Notes under the pieces: model-generated
Told to the model about the DNA's origin: nothing
Databases searched by the model: none
What the model saw: the letters and a program-made list of their open reading frames with translations, nothing else
Source: Akanthomyces muscarius
Lineage: Eukaryota; Ascomycota; Sordariomycetes; Hypocreales; Cordycipitaceae
Direction: 5' to 3'
Assembly (NCBI RefSeq): GCF_028009165.1
Contig: NC_079242.1
Span: 3,782,001-3,846,000 of the forward strand
DNA: 64,000 bases
In this document: positions 34,105-45,585 of the stretch, piece after piece
How positions within the stretch are numbered: position 1 is the stretch's first letter
Layout of the letters: every line of letters begins with the position of its first letter
Program-made: the position numbers and the translations under genes

Positions 34105-35646
34105 TTACAATCCGATCCGGACCGGGCCCTCCAAAGTAGACCAATGTATCACCGAAGCATCCTGCCCATGTCCCGCTCTCCTGCCCGCACTGCGAAACTC
34201 CTGCACCAGGTCGTCCGCTGGCCAGCACCGTCCCGTCACGAACCAGATCCTCGGCCTCTCAATGTCCAACTCGCTGCCGCAGACCCAGTCATTGCTCGTG
34301 CGGCCCGGCGCGAAATAGCACACCGCCCACGGCAGCCTCGTGCCCGGCAGCGGCTCGCGCCGGGCCAGCAGCTGCGCGCCTTGCAGCGCGGGCAGCCGCT
34401 CCAGCAACTCGGCAAAGGCGCGCAGCAGCGGCGTCATCGTGGCCGCGTTGGGCTCTGCGCGAAACCAAAGCGCGTGCTGTGACGGCAGCGGCACAGATTC
34501 GGCGTGGCGCCAGTCGAGCGGCGTGTCCAGCTCGCCGCCGGCATTGATGCCAACGTCGCGGTCAAAGTAGAATTGTCCCGTGGGCGTGAGCATGGCCATG
34601 CCAATGGTCAGGTTGCGCAGCGCCCGCCACTGCATGCCGCCGCCGCCGTCTGAGTCTTGAAAAAAGGATGGGCCGACGACACCAGCGTAGCGCAGGTCCG
34701 TGACGTGCGCCGTGGCTACACGCAGCTTGGCGTACAGGTTCTCGTAGCTGTCGGCGCCTACGCTGCTCGGCGCGCAGATTCGAGCGCCGAGCGGCCCGAC
34801 ACTCAGCGTCAGGCTGACCTGTGTGATCTGGCGTCTCAGAGGTAGATGTGCGGCGATGTGGTTGGCGAACCCCTCGCGCGCGGCGTCGCGCTCCGCTTGG
34901 GACTCGGACTCTGCGCAGTGCCACGCCACGCTCTGCAGGCTGGGGAAATGCGCAATGAGGCGCGCCTGATCCGTGAGATGCAGCTGTAGGACATTGCGTC
35001 GGTCCCTTTCGGCTTTCGGCACCGGCAGCGTGAAATCCAACCTCCGGACGCAGACGGCAACCCCGAGTGGATTGCTGCGGTTGCGAACCAGCACAATGCC
35101 ATGGCGCGCGCGGTGACGCAGATCGGGATGACCAGCTTCAAAACGCAGTGTCAAGTCCACCGCTGCTCTTTGGGTATCGCTGCCGAGAACGGAAAAGAGG
35201 GGAGCCAGAAAGTCGTCCTTGACGCCGAGTTCTGTCCAGTGGTGATGGTCGGTGGTGAGGGCGAGGACCACCGTCAGCGACCGCAGATAGGCGCGTCGCT
35301 CAGGGCGGCTTTCGAGCGCCGACTTTAACTTTTCGAGGCCGAGATATCCTAGATGCAAGCGTGAGTAGACGACGGGCTCGACCGCACGCTGCCATCTATG
35401 CGATACGGCAGCAGCCGACGCCCTGGTCCAGTACGTTGGCTTGGGCTCGGATGGCGCATTCCCTTGCTTATGCCGTTTCGGATCGGCGCTTTCACGACGG
35501 ACCTTGGATACGAGCTTTTCCATCATGCTCGGATTTTTGCGTGGTATATATGGGCCGGGCGTGGGAGGCTGCGCCGTCATCACCAGCTTCACGTCGGGAA
35601 GCAGCGCCGCGATGCGGTCAATGACTTCCTGAGGTAGTCGGTCCAT
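34105..35646 (-). CDS. F-box-like protein, 513 residues
   Basis: A single open frame. The N-terminus MDRLPQEVIDRIAALLPDV fits the first helix pair of an F-box (LP-E-I--I---L); it is followed by a Lys/Arg-rich insert and by AAAVSHRWQRAVEPVVYSRL, which fits the second half. The rest is Leu-, Arg- and Ala-rich without clear leucine-rich repeats, as in many fungal F-box/2EXR proteins of unknown substrate. Such proteins bind Skp1 and recruit targets to an SCF ubiquitin ligase. The frame opens earlier, but only with non-ATG codons, so the first ATG was taken. It lies next to the tRNA-Ser locus. The F-box itself is stretched by about 60 residues, which lowers certainty about function. Confidence 0.75.
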   Translation of the reverse strand: MDRLPQEVIDRIAALLPDVKLVMTAQPPTPGPYIPRKNPSMMEKLVSKVRRESADPKRHKQGNAPSEPKPTYWTRASAAAVSHRWQRAVEPVVYSRLHLGYLGLEKLKSALESRPERRAYLRSLTVVLALTTDHHHWTELGVKDDFLAPLFSVLGSDTQRAAVDLTLRFEAGHPDLRHRARHGIVLVRNRSNPLGVAVCVRRLDFTLPVPKAERDRRNVLQLHLTDQARLIAHFPSLQSVAWHCAESESQAERDAAREGFANHIAAHLPLRRQITQVSLTLSVGPLGARICAPSSVGADSYENLYAKLRVATAHVTDLRYAGVVGPSFFQDSDGGGGMQWRALRNLTIGMAMLTPTGQFYFDRDVGINAGGELDTPLDWRHAESVPLPSQHALWFRAEPNAATMTPLLRAFAELLERLPALQGAQLLARREPLPGTRLPWAVCYFAPGRTSNDWVCGSELDIERPRIWFVTGRCWPADDLVQEFRSAGRRAGHGQDASVIHWSTLEGPVRIGL

Positions 35647-36448
35647 ACTGGGCAACAATTCAATCCCATTCCTATATTCCACCGTGAGAAGTGTTGCCCG
35701 AGGGGCATCTCCATTTCATGTCGAAATGCTTACTTTTTCTCCCGGCAGCTCGCTTTTGCAGAGTTGAGGTCGGGCCGCGGAAATGAGGCGTCGCTGTTCG
35801 CTTGGCGCAGCGGAGCCAGGCCATCAGCCTCACTTTAGATGATGCACAAACGGTCCAGCATCATATTACTAATATTTGATGCAAGAAGCACTTGACTATT
35901 TTCCGCTTGTAGTTGCTTTCTGGGGTAAATTAGCCTCTATAATTCAATACGTCTACACTAAATAATAGTGACACACCCGATTGATTTAGCCTAAATAGTA
36001 GACGAAGCACTTGCACAGTAGGAAATGGCTGGACAGAGAGAAAAGTCTGAAAAGCAATCTCCATCCCGCTGTCTCCTATAAATTTTCGAAGCCACAGACT
36101 CCAACTATCCCTACCGTGTCTCGATGATCGTAGCCGGCGTCTGCCACAGCGCCCAGTATTCCGTGTAAGTCGAAACGGTGGCAGATGGCTCAAGGCATGT
36201 GCGCTCAGAAATTCGGTCCTGACTGAAAACAGCCTGCTTGGAGAGAGTAACGAGACAGTTTTCTTATACGACTTGCCGTAAGTGGCGGAATAAAACGAGC
36301 TGACAGCCACGGTGCGACATCACCGTAGCGTTCCACTCAGTCTTCAACAGCTCTGCGCCAGCCTCTATTACCTGCAATGTACTAAAGAGCAGACGTGAGA
36401 AGCATCCAAAAGAAAAAGGAAACTTAAAGTCCTAAAAAGTGATCAGAA
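35647..36448. other. Intergenic between divergent genes
   Basis: Upstream DNA of both the F-box-like gene and the broken hydrolase. No gene or clear regulatory motif is seen. Confidence 0.5.
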
Positions 36449-37429
36449 ATGGGTATTGACAAGCTAACGCCGCACGATCCCCGCGTCAGATACTTGACGG
36501 CTCCAGCACGTGGCAAGACCTATGGATACTTGCTGGCTGAGCCCGCCGACGCTCCCATCGACACTATCCTGCTTTTGCATGGCTTTCCGGACTTGAGCTT
36601 TGGATGGAGATACCAGATTCCTCATCTCGTCTCCCTCGGCTACCGAGTCGTGGCACCCGATGCGGTTGGATACGCCTCGACCGATGCACCGCAGGAGCTT
36701 GAAGCCTACACCACCGCCAGCCCGGCAGACGACTGCCGTGATAGTCGGCGGCCACGACATGGGCGGCGAGACGTGCTGGCAAGTCGCGGCCCGCCACCCG
36801 CAGCTCGTCAAGGCCGTCTTCAGCGTCTGCACGCCGGTCCTCGAGGTGGGCGACACGCACACGCCGCTCGAGGACCTGATTGCGGCCGGCAAGTGGACGC
36901 ACTTTGGCTACTAAAGTTAGCTGCAGCTCATGGGCCCCGCGGTCGATCAGCGCATCCAGGGCCCCGACAAGATTCGACAGCTTCTCAACGCCATGTGCGG
37001 CGGCACCACCGCCCACGGCGAGCACGGCATCAGTCTCTCCACGGGGTCAAGTTTGACATTCTTCCGCATCTGGGACCGACGCCGCTGATCTCCGCGTCGG
37101 AGCTCGACTACTACACGGAGCAGTACATGCGCCGCGCCGCGCCCCAGATGCGCGGGCCGCTCAACTACTACCGCCTGCAGGCGCTCAACTGGGCGGACGG
37201 CGCGGCGCAAAAGGACAAGGCCGTCAGGATCAGGATGCCGGCACTGTTCATCGCGGCGGCGGAGGAGGATGGTGCCGTGCCGCCGTCGCTCGCGGAAGGC
37301 ATGGGCAAGATTGTGCTTGACTTGACGTCGGAGCTGGTTCAGGCCGGACACTGGGCGCTGTGGCAGGCGCCGGCCGCGATCAATGAGACTCTGAAGGGTT
37401 GGTTGAATTCTGTGGCTCAGAAGACTTGA
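36449..37429 (+). pseudogene. Decayed alpha/beta hydrolase (epoxide-hydrolase-like)
   Basis: The frame is open for 326 codons, yet only its two ends are homologous to the family. Residues 1-90 carry LLLHGFPDLSFGWRYQI (oxyanion HGFPD) and GYRVVAPD. The last 125 carry the cap and the catalytic-His context QAGHWALWQAP. Between about 36730 and 37040 the family sequence continues in the +1 frame, where VGGHDMGGE (nucleophile Asp) and KAVFSVCTP are found, but there TAA and TAG stops occur near 36912-36920. About 15 residues before the nucleophile are also missing. No GT-AG introns repair this. The main frame stays open, so an automatic annotation would call an intact gene, but the product would lack its nucleophile. 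Epoxide hydrolases open epoxides to diols in detoxification or secondary metabolism. Confidence 0.8.
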
Positions 37430-38370
37430 TATTGTTTCTAAAGAATCTTGAACTTCCGTGTTGATTCTTTTGTCAGGCTCCAGTGTTCCAGAAAGACAAC
37501 TGGTTTTGACCGAGTTGAATTGCAACGATGGACAGCCGTAGTGCTTCATGCAAACATGGCCAAGCACGAAGGTCCAAGAAGTTCTAAAAGCCTTCGCGTA
37601 GGCGCAATCACACTTTGCTGCTGCAAGTAGCGGCCTTGTATCTGGTTCGCTAGGCTGTGCTCGTCGTCGCAGTCGTTTAGGGCAATGCCCGGTCCACCAT
37701 AACTGCATATAGTTACTATCAAGCAGACAAGAGATCATGCACAAGCGCTTGTGAGCACGTTCTTCTTTTCAGCGTAACAGTTATCTCCGGCTAGTAGCTG
37801 CAAGGACTGCCGAAAGCTAGGGGCTGCATGACGGCTACAAGGACTGCCGGAACTCGGAAGACATCACCCCTACAGGTTCCGCTCTTCTCCTTCCTGACAG
37901 TCACAAACATACCCGCAAACGTGTATAGACCCGTAACCATGTATTTGACTCATTTGGTAAACTTTCTCCCACGGATTTCAAATCCCGTCCTGCGTAACGA
38001 GGCACTCTTTATAAGCACCGGCTGTTTCCCTTTTCGCGCTGGTGAAGTACCTCGCCCCAGCGATGATGCGTTCTGTTTCGAACAATGCCCCAGTAGTGGA
38101 GGGGCGTGGCACGGGTACTACCCGAAGCTAACTGTAACCTTCTTAGCCTTCATAAGTCAGGCTCCGGTCCGAACAGCCGGGTGCGCTCTGCACGCAAATC
38201 TCGGCAGTTGATCATGCTGTATGGGAGATTAGCATGATGGGAGGTAGCATGAGAAAGCTGTGAACTCGCCGTGATCATGATATATTTATAGTCGAGTAGC
38301 CCTCTGTTCCAAAAAATGTACAGCAATACTCACAACCCATATCTTATGACTGCGCGCATCTTCTTTCACC
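37430..38370. other. Intergenic, upstream of cutinase
   Basis: 941 bp. Probable cutinase promoter; a TATATTTATA run lies at about 38280-38289, about 80 bp before the ATG. No gene is seen. Confidence 0.5.
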
Positions 38371-39384
38371 ATGCACAACTTTCTTGCTCTGACAAGCGTC
38401 CTGGCTCTAAGTATCGCCGCACAGGTTTCATCTTCACCACTCGCTTGTCGCCCATCCGACGATGTTGCCAATGACTGGGACAAGTCCAGCTGCGCAGAGC
38501 TTGCTGTCATCTTTGCACGTGGCACCTTTGACTCTGGGTGAGTAGAGAGGTCCTGCGTCTCTACAACGCCTTACCGCTAACCCTGATAGAAACATTGGAC
38601 CTTGGGTAGGACCGGCATTCCGCAAAGCCCTATACTCCGAGGTTGGCGATAAGCTGGCCTTTCAAGGCGTCAGCCCACAAGACTACCCTGCCAATCTAGA
38701 AGGCATCATGGAAGAGGGTGGGTCTGAAAGCTGCGCTGTTAGTCTTGGTAAAGCGGTCGAGCGTTACTCGGCTCGCTGCCCTGACGCCAAGATTATTATA
38801 TCTGGATGGAGGTGAGACGGAGCAAAAGCCAGCAGTGCATCAACAAAGACCATTACTAACACAATATATGTAGCCAAGGAGCTCTGTGCGCCCACAAGAG
38901 TTTCAATGCTTCCAAAGCTCTTGTCAACGAACAGGCACGAAAGCAAGTGATTGCTCTCACCACTTTTGGCGACCCTGTCCCGGTGTGGTCCGACTCCATC
39001 AAGTTGCCCACCTTGCCTCGGAATGTGCAGCTTCTCACGTACTGCGCGACCAGCAACCCAGATCCATTCTGCACTGACAAGCCGCTCCAAGACTGGCCGC
39101 ACGACCCCACGGCCTTTGGCGAGAAGCTCGAGGCCGTCTGGCACGACTACGACTTTGGCGCCGCCGGGCTTAGCGACATGCAGAAAAAGGCCGCCAACGA
39201 CTTGATCATGGCCCTGCCGAGCCTGATTGAGAGCAAGATTGGACAGCTGGGCAAGGACATCGCGGCAGGCCATATCCGTCGCTGGATGCTCACGCCTCAG
39301 CACTTCATGTACGGTTCTGGCCCGCATCCCATGACGGAGCAGGCTGCGAGGGATGTTGCTCGCCTTTTCCAGCAATCAAAGTAA
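38371..39384 (+). CDS. Secreted cutinase-family esterase
   Basis: Three exons (38371-38537, 38590-38811, 38874-39384) join in phase to give 299 residues. The first 18-22 residues form a signal peptide. The oxyanion segment IFARGTFDSGNIGPWVG (47-63) is typical of the family. The nucleophile is Ser130 in GWSQGA, whose codon is split by the second intron. The likely acid is Asp193 in NPDPFC and the base His273 in PQHFMYG. Paired cysteines (26/41, 104/119, 187/196) fit disulfides. Cutinases hydrolyse plant cutin or insect and other surface lipids outside the cell. The C-terminal half is longer than in classical cutinases of about 220 residues, with an insert of about 70 residues between Asp and His. 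All catalytic positions are intact. Confidence 0.9.
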
Positions 39385-39701
39385 GCAAACTCTAAAAAGG
39401 TTTGCCCTTCCATGATGCGAAGTTGTGACCACGAGGGACCCACTCCCACCATAGGTAGCGGCCGCCCAATTAGATCTAGATAGCCTCTTCTTCCCTCTTT
39501 CATAAGCAGTCGATACCACAAGAAATTAGGCCGTCAATCCCGGCGATACGTATCGTGTGATCCCTTTCCAACAGTAATGCAAAATACTACTTTCTTTATT
39601 TCCATCACTTCTTGTTCGTAGACGCGAGTCTACTCGTAGCTAGTCCTGTTCTAGTCCGCATCAACCTGTATTTACTGCCTCCGCCCGCCCGGCCGCCCGC
39701 C
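39385..39701. other. Short intergenic spacer
   Basis: 317 bp, 3' flank of the cutinase gene and promoter of the next gene. Nothing recognised. Confidence 0.5.
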
Positions 39702-40349
39702 ATGACCGACATCGCAACACCCATCATCCCCTTGGCCGCATCACCGCCTCCTCGCCCGCTCAGCTTCATGGTCCTCCCCGTCGAGGTGCGCCTCCAGATC
39801 TACGGCTACCTGCTACAACTACCCCCCATCGGCACCGCGCACCCGCACGACGAGTCGCGCGTGTCCGGCGCCATCCTGCGCGCGAGCCGGCAGATCCACG
39901 CCGAGGCCGCGGCCGTGCTCTACAGCGCCAACACGTTTGTCGCGCACCCCTCGCTGCTCGCCGACTTTCCGCGCCTGCGCCGCTGGTACGCGCCCGTCTG
40001 CGCCGCCGCGCTGCTGCCGCGCATCCGACGCTTCCACCTGACGCTGCGCCTCGACTGCGAGGTGCCGTTTGACCGCCGGCGCGCCGCCGCCGCGTTCTCC
40101 GGCGCCGAGGCGCTGCACGTCCAGGTCACCCAGTCCGTCTTCCTCGGCGCCGGGCGCGACAACCTGCGCAAGCTCGAGGACGTGCGCGGCGTGCAGCGGC
40201 TGACGATTCGCGGCAGCACGACGGGTTTCGAGGGCTACGTGGCGTGGCTGGAGCGCCTGATGCAGAGCCCTCTGGGAGCCGAGGCGATGGAGCTGACGCC
40301 GTGGGAGGAGGAATCTGTCGCGGTACTCGGTGCGAGTATAGTGACATGA
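39702..40349 (+). CDS. Small fungal protein with 2EXR/F-box-like domain
   Basis: An intronless frame of 215 residues. After a Pro-rich start, FMVLPVEVRLQIYGYLL (about 23-39) and ILRASRQIHAEAAAVLYSANTF (about 59-80) are the two hallmarks of the fungal 2EXR/F-box-like domain, where the text 'LP-E-R--IY--LL' is followed by 'L---R-I--EA--VLY--N-F'. The family is very large in Pezizomycotina and its role is mostly unknown; links to SCF-type ubiquitin ligases are inferred. The remainder is Arg/Ala-rich and globular. The upstream frame is open, but only from a TTG, so the ATG at 39702 was taken. Confidence 0.82.
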   Translation: MTDIATPIIPLAASPPPRPLSFMVLPVEVRLQIYGYLLQLPPIGTAHPHDESRVSGAILRASRQIHAEAAAVLYSANTFVAHPSLLADFPRLRRWYAPVCAAALLPRIRRFHLTLRLDCEVPFDRRRAAAAFSGAEALHVQVTQSVFLGAGRDNLRKLEDVRGVQRLTIRGSTTGFEGYVAWLERLMQSPLGAEAMELTPWEEESVAVLGASIVT

Positions 40350-40528
40350 GAGGCTAGCCAATGCCAGCTATGACCGATGGATCTGACATGTCGGCGCCTC
40401 AGGTTAACTTTGGCCATTGAAACCACGCGCTGGATGGATATTCCATTACGGTATAGTTTATGCGCTTTATGATGCAAGCCAGCGTCCCCATCATTCTCCA
40501 GCCATGATCCCGCAGATGTCGCGCTCTC

Positions 40529-42363
40529 CTACCACGGCAAAATCATTCTCAGGTACGGACACTCCTCAAACGGCTTACACGCCGGCTCGCACTCGGTCCC
40601 CTCCTCCGGCATCTCCCCCGTCGCCATGTACCGTCCGACGATATCCCTGACACACGCGCTCGGCCCGCTCAGTGTCGCGCAGTGCCCGTGCTCATTCAGC
40701 ACCACCACCCTGGCTCCTTTGTGCTTCCGTGCCGCCGTTTCCGAGTTCCGCAGCGGCGTCGCCGGGTCATACCGACTTCCTAGGAACAGCACCGGCGCCG
40801 ACGGCCGGTCCTCGCTCCGCCCGCTCGGGTCCGCCGCCGGAGAGCCAAACGGCCCGGCGAAGCGCCAGTGCGGCCGCGCCGGCCACTCGCGGCACTGCAG
40901 CTGCGCGCCCATCCAGAAGTCCACCCACCAGTCGGGCGCCGACCCCTGCACTGCGTCGAGCGTCGCGCGCCACTCGTCGTTTGTCGTGTTGCGCACGTCG
41001 CCGCCGTCGCCGCAGCGCACCACCGTGCCGGCCTCGGGCTGCCAGGTGTACTTGGCCGGATGCGAGGCCGCGTCTGCACACAAGCCTGCGGCAGGGATCT
41101 GCAGCGCAATGGCCAGCGGCGTGTAGTTGCCGGCTATGGCGGCGGCAAGCGTCGAAGCAAGCATGGGGAATGTTGGGCCTAGGGGCGCGTAGAGGGGTCC
41201 GAGGAAGAGAGACCGCACGCTGGAGCCCTTGAGGATGGAGGGCACAGCGCCAGTGCTGCTGATGATGGCGGGCTTCGCGGTGAGGTTGGCGGCGAGGGCG
41301 TCGACTTTGGCGCGGATGCTGCCCGGGGAGGTGTCGACTTCCGCGTCGTACAGCGCGCAAGCGGATTGGGCGGCGAAGCAGACGTTGTAAAAGTTGTCAA
41401 CGACTTTGCCGATGTCGACCATGTTGCCAGACCAGTCCTGAAATGACGTCTCGTTAGATCGGGGAGGGGGAAATGGACATGCTATGTGGCATGACTTACC
41501 GCAGCGGTATAGTCCTCCGGGACGACGTTGCCATCCAGGACCATGCGCTTCACCCTCCCAGGGAACATGGACACGAACGTATTCCCCAGCATCGTGCCGT
41601 ACGACGTGCCAAAGTACTGCAGCCTCGGCCGCTCTTCCACCTCGGCCTCTGTCTCCTCCCTCGCGCGCAGCCTCTCCAGCTCGTCCACCACGCGCAGCAC
41701 ATCCCTCGCCACCGACGTCGTGCCCACGTACCGCGCCACCGCATACCCATCCTCCCCCGCGGCATCGCACTTGCTCCCATACGCATTCAGCAGCGCCCTT
41801 TTCGGCGTCAGCACCTCGTCTCTGTTGTCGCCGCTCACGCTCGCCGCATCCACGCCCGCCGTCTCGGCGGCAAACAGCGCGCGCCCGGCGGCGTCGCTCC
41901 CCGCGAAGCAGTCCATCGCGGGCGTGCTAAACGCCATCCCGCGGGGGTCAAACGAGAGCACGTCGAAGCGCGTCGCGTCGGTGGCGACCAGGTCCCGCAG
42001 GTAGTGCCCGTTGACGAGCATGTCGACGACGCCCGAGTCGCCGGGCCCGCCGGGGTTGACAATGACGGTGCCGCCGTGCGCGGCCTCCTCGGACCCCGTC
42101 GTGTCGGCGCGCAGGCGGGTCAGCGCAATCGCCATGGTGCGCGTGCTGTTGTTGTGCTCGGCGTCGGCGCCCGTCCAGTCGACCGGGACGAGGAGCCGCG
42201 CGCACTCGTACTCGTCGTAGCACGGGGAAAAGTGCAACGACCACGAGGGCGTCAGCGTCGCCCAGTCAAAGTCGGCGGGCGAGCGGCGGACGGGCTCGTA
42301 GGTCGAGAGAGAGGCGGTAGCCGTGGCGGCTAGCGCCGCCGCGGATGCTGCTCGGAACAACAT
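40529..42363 (-). CDS. Secreted tripeptidyl aminopeptidase (S33 alpha/beta hydrolase)
   Basis: Two exons (42363-41500 and 41437-40529) join in phase to give 590 residues. A signal peptide covers about the first 18 residues. The Gly-rich NPGGPGDSG (103-111) and SFDPRG (137-142) precede the nucleophile Ser254 in FGTSYG. The acid is Asp512 in GSRYDPATP, and the base is His540 in NEHGHC. This order matches the Streptomyces-type tripeptidyl aminopeptidases and their fungal secreted relatives, which remove N-terminal peptides from proteins outside the cell. Four Asn-X-Ser/Thr sites are visible. It is transcribed toward the small 2EXR gene, leaving 179 bp between stop codons. With the nearby cutinase it forms a group of secreted hydrolases. 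Confidence 0.92.
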
Positions 42364-43233
42364 TCTTTGTTCTTGTCCTCTTCAATGAAGGTGATGTTGT
42401 CCCCTTGTTATCACATCTTCTGTATATCGGCGGCTGAAGGCAATTTATAAAGACCAAAAAATCAGACTTTTATGAATTGCAGAGCACCCATAATTCAGAC
42501 CGCAGCATCCCAATAGTCTCCGAGAGCCTGATCTAAATATGTTTTTTCCTGCGCACCCGCCCATGTCTTGGCCGTTGCTGAATGGGCAAGAGCGCTGTTT
42601 TTGCGCGTTCTAGTTTTAGCCACGCGTTTATGCCTTTTCAAATTACAAGGATGTAATATGATCGTGCTCACTGTGCCAGATATTTGAGTCAAGGCGGCAA
42701 CCGAGCTTGCATAACTTGTAATACCAACTTCATCGCCTTATTCTGTAATTTTGTGTCTATCCATCTCTAATTGTTCTTTCCTCTCGCCTTTCTACCAATC
42801 TATCAATTCCAAAAGCTCTTGTCGCTTTATTTCTTCTCTTGTTATACAGGACTCGGGTGGGGGGGCATAGCAAAGAAGACGCGCAAAAACAGGTCAAAAA
42901 GGCAATAATAACCAGTAGAAATCTAGCAGGAAAGGAAAAAAACAACAAAGGGGACTGGGAGTAAAACTATAAACATCGGTTGCGCCGCAATGCCTTCTTT
43001 GTGTCCGAGTAAAACGCCGTTGTAAAATCATATATGATGCAAGAATAAACATGGGGGAAAAAAGCCATACTTCGCATCATTAATGCCCAAACAAAGGAAA
43101 ACAGGAATTTCCGCTCCAGCTTCTTTTTTCACCCAATCGTCTATCCCAGATTGCTTTTTATGCGGTTGCAGAAAAGTGCCAGCTCGTTGCTCGTAGGTAG
43201 AGCGAAAGGCTCTCACTTGGGAAAGAAACGGGT
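42364..43233. other. Intergenic, TAP promoter and AGC1 3' flank
   Basis: 870 bp, T/A-rich, no gene seen. Confidence 0.5.
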
Positions 43234-45585
43234 TTATTGAGCCGCACCACCGCCACCAATAGAGCGAGGCAGAGTCTTCCAGCCCTGCTCGTTGGGGAGC
43301 TTGGCGCGGCCAAAGTCCTCGTCCAGATCAAGGATGATCTTGAGAGCGTTGCGGCTGCGGCCGAAAGGAGTCGTGTCCTGAGTAGCGGTCGCTTCCGAGG
43401 GCCCGCTGGTGATCTTGGGAAGCTCGGCCTTCTTGCCGCCGGGCATGGGCAGAACGTTCTGGAGGACTTCGTAGGCGGCAAGGGTGAAGCCAAACTGAGG
43501 AGACGAGCGGAAGATACGAGCGGGGCCGCCCTTGAAGAAGGCCCTGAAGCCCTCCTCCTTCCAGATGGTGCTGGCGGCGTGGCGCAGACCAGTGTACGTA
43601 GCCTCACCCTTGCGGGCCTCGACCTGGAGACGGGTCTTGATAACATCGCACGGGGTCGTCAGGTAGGCGGCGGGCATACCCGCAATGGCACCAGCGGTGA
43701 GGAGCTGCAGGATGCTCAGCTTGTGGGTCTGGGTCTCGCCGAAAAAGTCTCTCTTCAGGTGGCTGTAGGTCGGGAAATAGATGGCGGAGAAGGGCACGTC
43801 ACGGAGCAGACAGGCAGAGGCGCCCTTGTAGAGGCCGACGAGACCGAGATTGCGAACAATCCACATGGCAGAGCGCTTGGGGGCGCCACCAACAGTCTTG
43901 GCAACCTCACCCTGGACCTGGAGACGAATCTTGACGATTTCGAGGGGGTTCGTGAAGACCTAAACGCGTTAGCTAGAATTTGACGAGGGCCAACGGCCGT
44001 CACTTACGACTTGGCAACCACCGGCACTGGCACCGGACAAGATCTCAGCCCAAAGTTTGATGTCGCCCTGCTTGTCAGTAAAATGGCGACGGACGAGGTC
44101 ATTGACAGTCAGCTTGATGGCCTTTTCGGGGGCGACACCGACAAGCTGAGGGAGAACACCAGAGTAGAGACCACGGAAACCCTCATTCTTGATGACTTTT
44201 TGGAAGCAGTCGATCGAGTTCTTGTACAAGCGCTGGCCGGGCTGCGCACCGCGCTGGTTCTGCAGACGGGTCTTGACCAGATCAATGGGGTAGACCATAA
44301 AGGCACCGAAGGCACCAGCCAAACTGCCGAGGCCAAAGTTGTAGGCGGACTCGAGGACGCTGTGCAGGATGCTGCCGCCGGCGGGCTTGGCGGCCAAGGC
44401 CGCGGCGAGGAGGGCCGACTCGTCGAGCGACTCGGCCGGGTTTCTCCACGAGGGGTCGAGGACCTTGGCAAAGTCGCGCAGGCCAAGACGGCCCGAGGGC
44501 TCGTCGAGGCTGGCAAAGTGGAAGAGAATGTCGGCCTCCATAGGGGTGAAGAGGGAGAAGCGGGTGACCTTGGCGGCCTCGTGGAGGAACTCGGTGCGGG
44601 TAATCTTGCCGTCGGTGCTCCGGTGGACGGCGCGGCGGACAATCTGCTCGACCAGATCCATCTCCTTAATCATGTTCTGGAAGGCGCGGACGTTGGCGTA
44701 GGAGATCTTGGAGCCCTTGGAGATGTTGCAGAGGGTGTGGAGGTTGTCGAGGAGGTGGTCGGAGAGCTTGTGCTTGGAGGTCTCGAGGATGATGCGCTCA
44801 AACTCGTCGGGCTCAATGTAGCCGTCGCCGTCCTTGTCAAAGAGCTGAAAGGCCTGGCGGATGCGCTCGCCCTGGAGGCCGCGCAGCATCTGGGAGAACT
44901 GGGGGTAGTCGAGGTTGTGGCGCCTGGAGCGGCTGCCAATGTAGAGCTTGGCCCATTCGCAGTCCCAGTCAAAGGGAATGTTCTCGGGGCCCTTGTTGAG
45001 CTCGTAGAGGCGGCGGAAGTCGTCATACTTGACGTTGCCGGTGCGCTCCACGTCAAAGAGGCGGAAGGCGATTTCGTACTCGGCGTCGGGCTTGGCGAGG
45101 ATGTTTTCAAAGACGTGCCAGTCGCTGAGGGAGACCCTGCCCTGGCCGCGGCGGTCGGCGACGCGGAACAGGATCATGTACTGCTCGCGGCGGATCTTGT
45201 GCTACAACGGTTGGATGGCGAGTTAGCGACGACGTGTTTACTGTTATTCTCGTCCGTCTTGTTTCCTCCTCGTCCGCGCAGACTCTTCTTCGGTAGTACC
45301 ACGCAGGCACGCGACCCCATTGCGCAGCAGCAAACGGGCGCAATCTGGTCCGCCATCACGAGGGCAAGCAAGGGGATAAGCAAAAGAGAGGCTTACAAAA
45401 TCTTCGTTCTCGGGAGCCACCGCGTTGATGAACTCGTCCGGACCCATGATGAGCTCGCCCGTCTCATCCTTGACGGCTCGTTTCGTGAAGCGCGCCTTGC
45501 TCTGGGAAGACGGCCCTGCGGCGTCGTCGGAGCCGAGGACCGTCTCCTTGACAGCCTCCTTGACTGCGGATGCGCTGGTCGCCAT
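43234..45585 (-). CDS. AGC1: Mitochondrial aspartate/glutamate carrier with EF-hands
   Basis: Three exons (45585-45397, 45201-44008, 43959-43234) join in phase to give 702 residues. The N-terminal half carries EF-hand modules; the clearest loop is [12 protein letters not shown] (185-196), while others are degenerate. The C-terminal half has the three mitochondrial-carrier repeats with signatures PIDLVK (368-373), PLEIVK (466-471) and PCDVIK (564-569), each followed by a basic TRLQ or IRLQ. This layout matches the animal aralar/citrin group, which exchanges matrix aspartate for cytosolic glutamate and a proton in the inner membrane, feeding the malate-aspartate shuttle and nitrogen metabolism. 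Animal forms respond to calcium; here one canonical loop suggests calcium binding is possible. Yeast Agc1 lacks the EF-hands, so this is the longer filamentous type. Confidence 0.94.

Noticed and set aside
41473..42333. 286-codon open frame on the + strand
   Set aside because: Antisense shadow of the tripeptidyl aminopeptidase first exon; Arg/His/Pro-biased composition.
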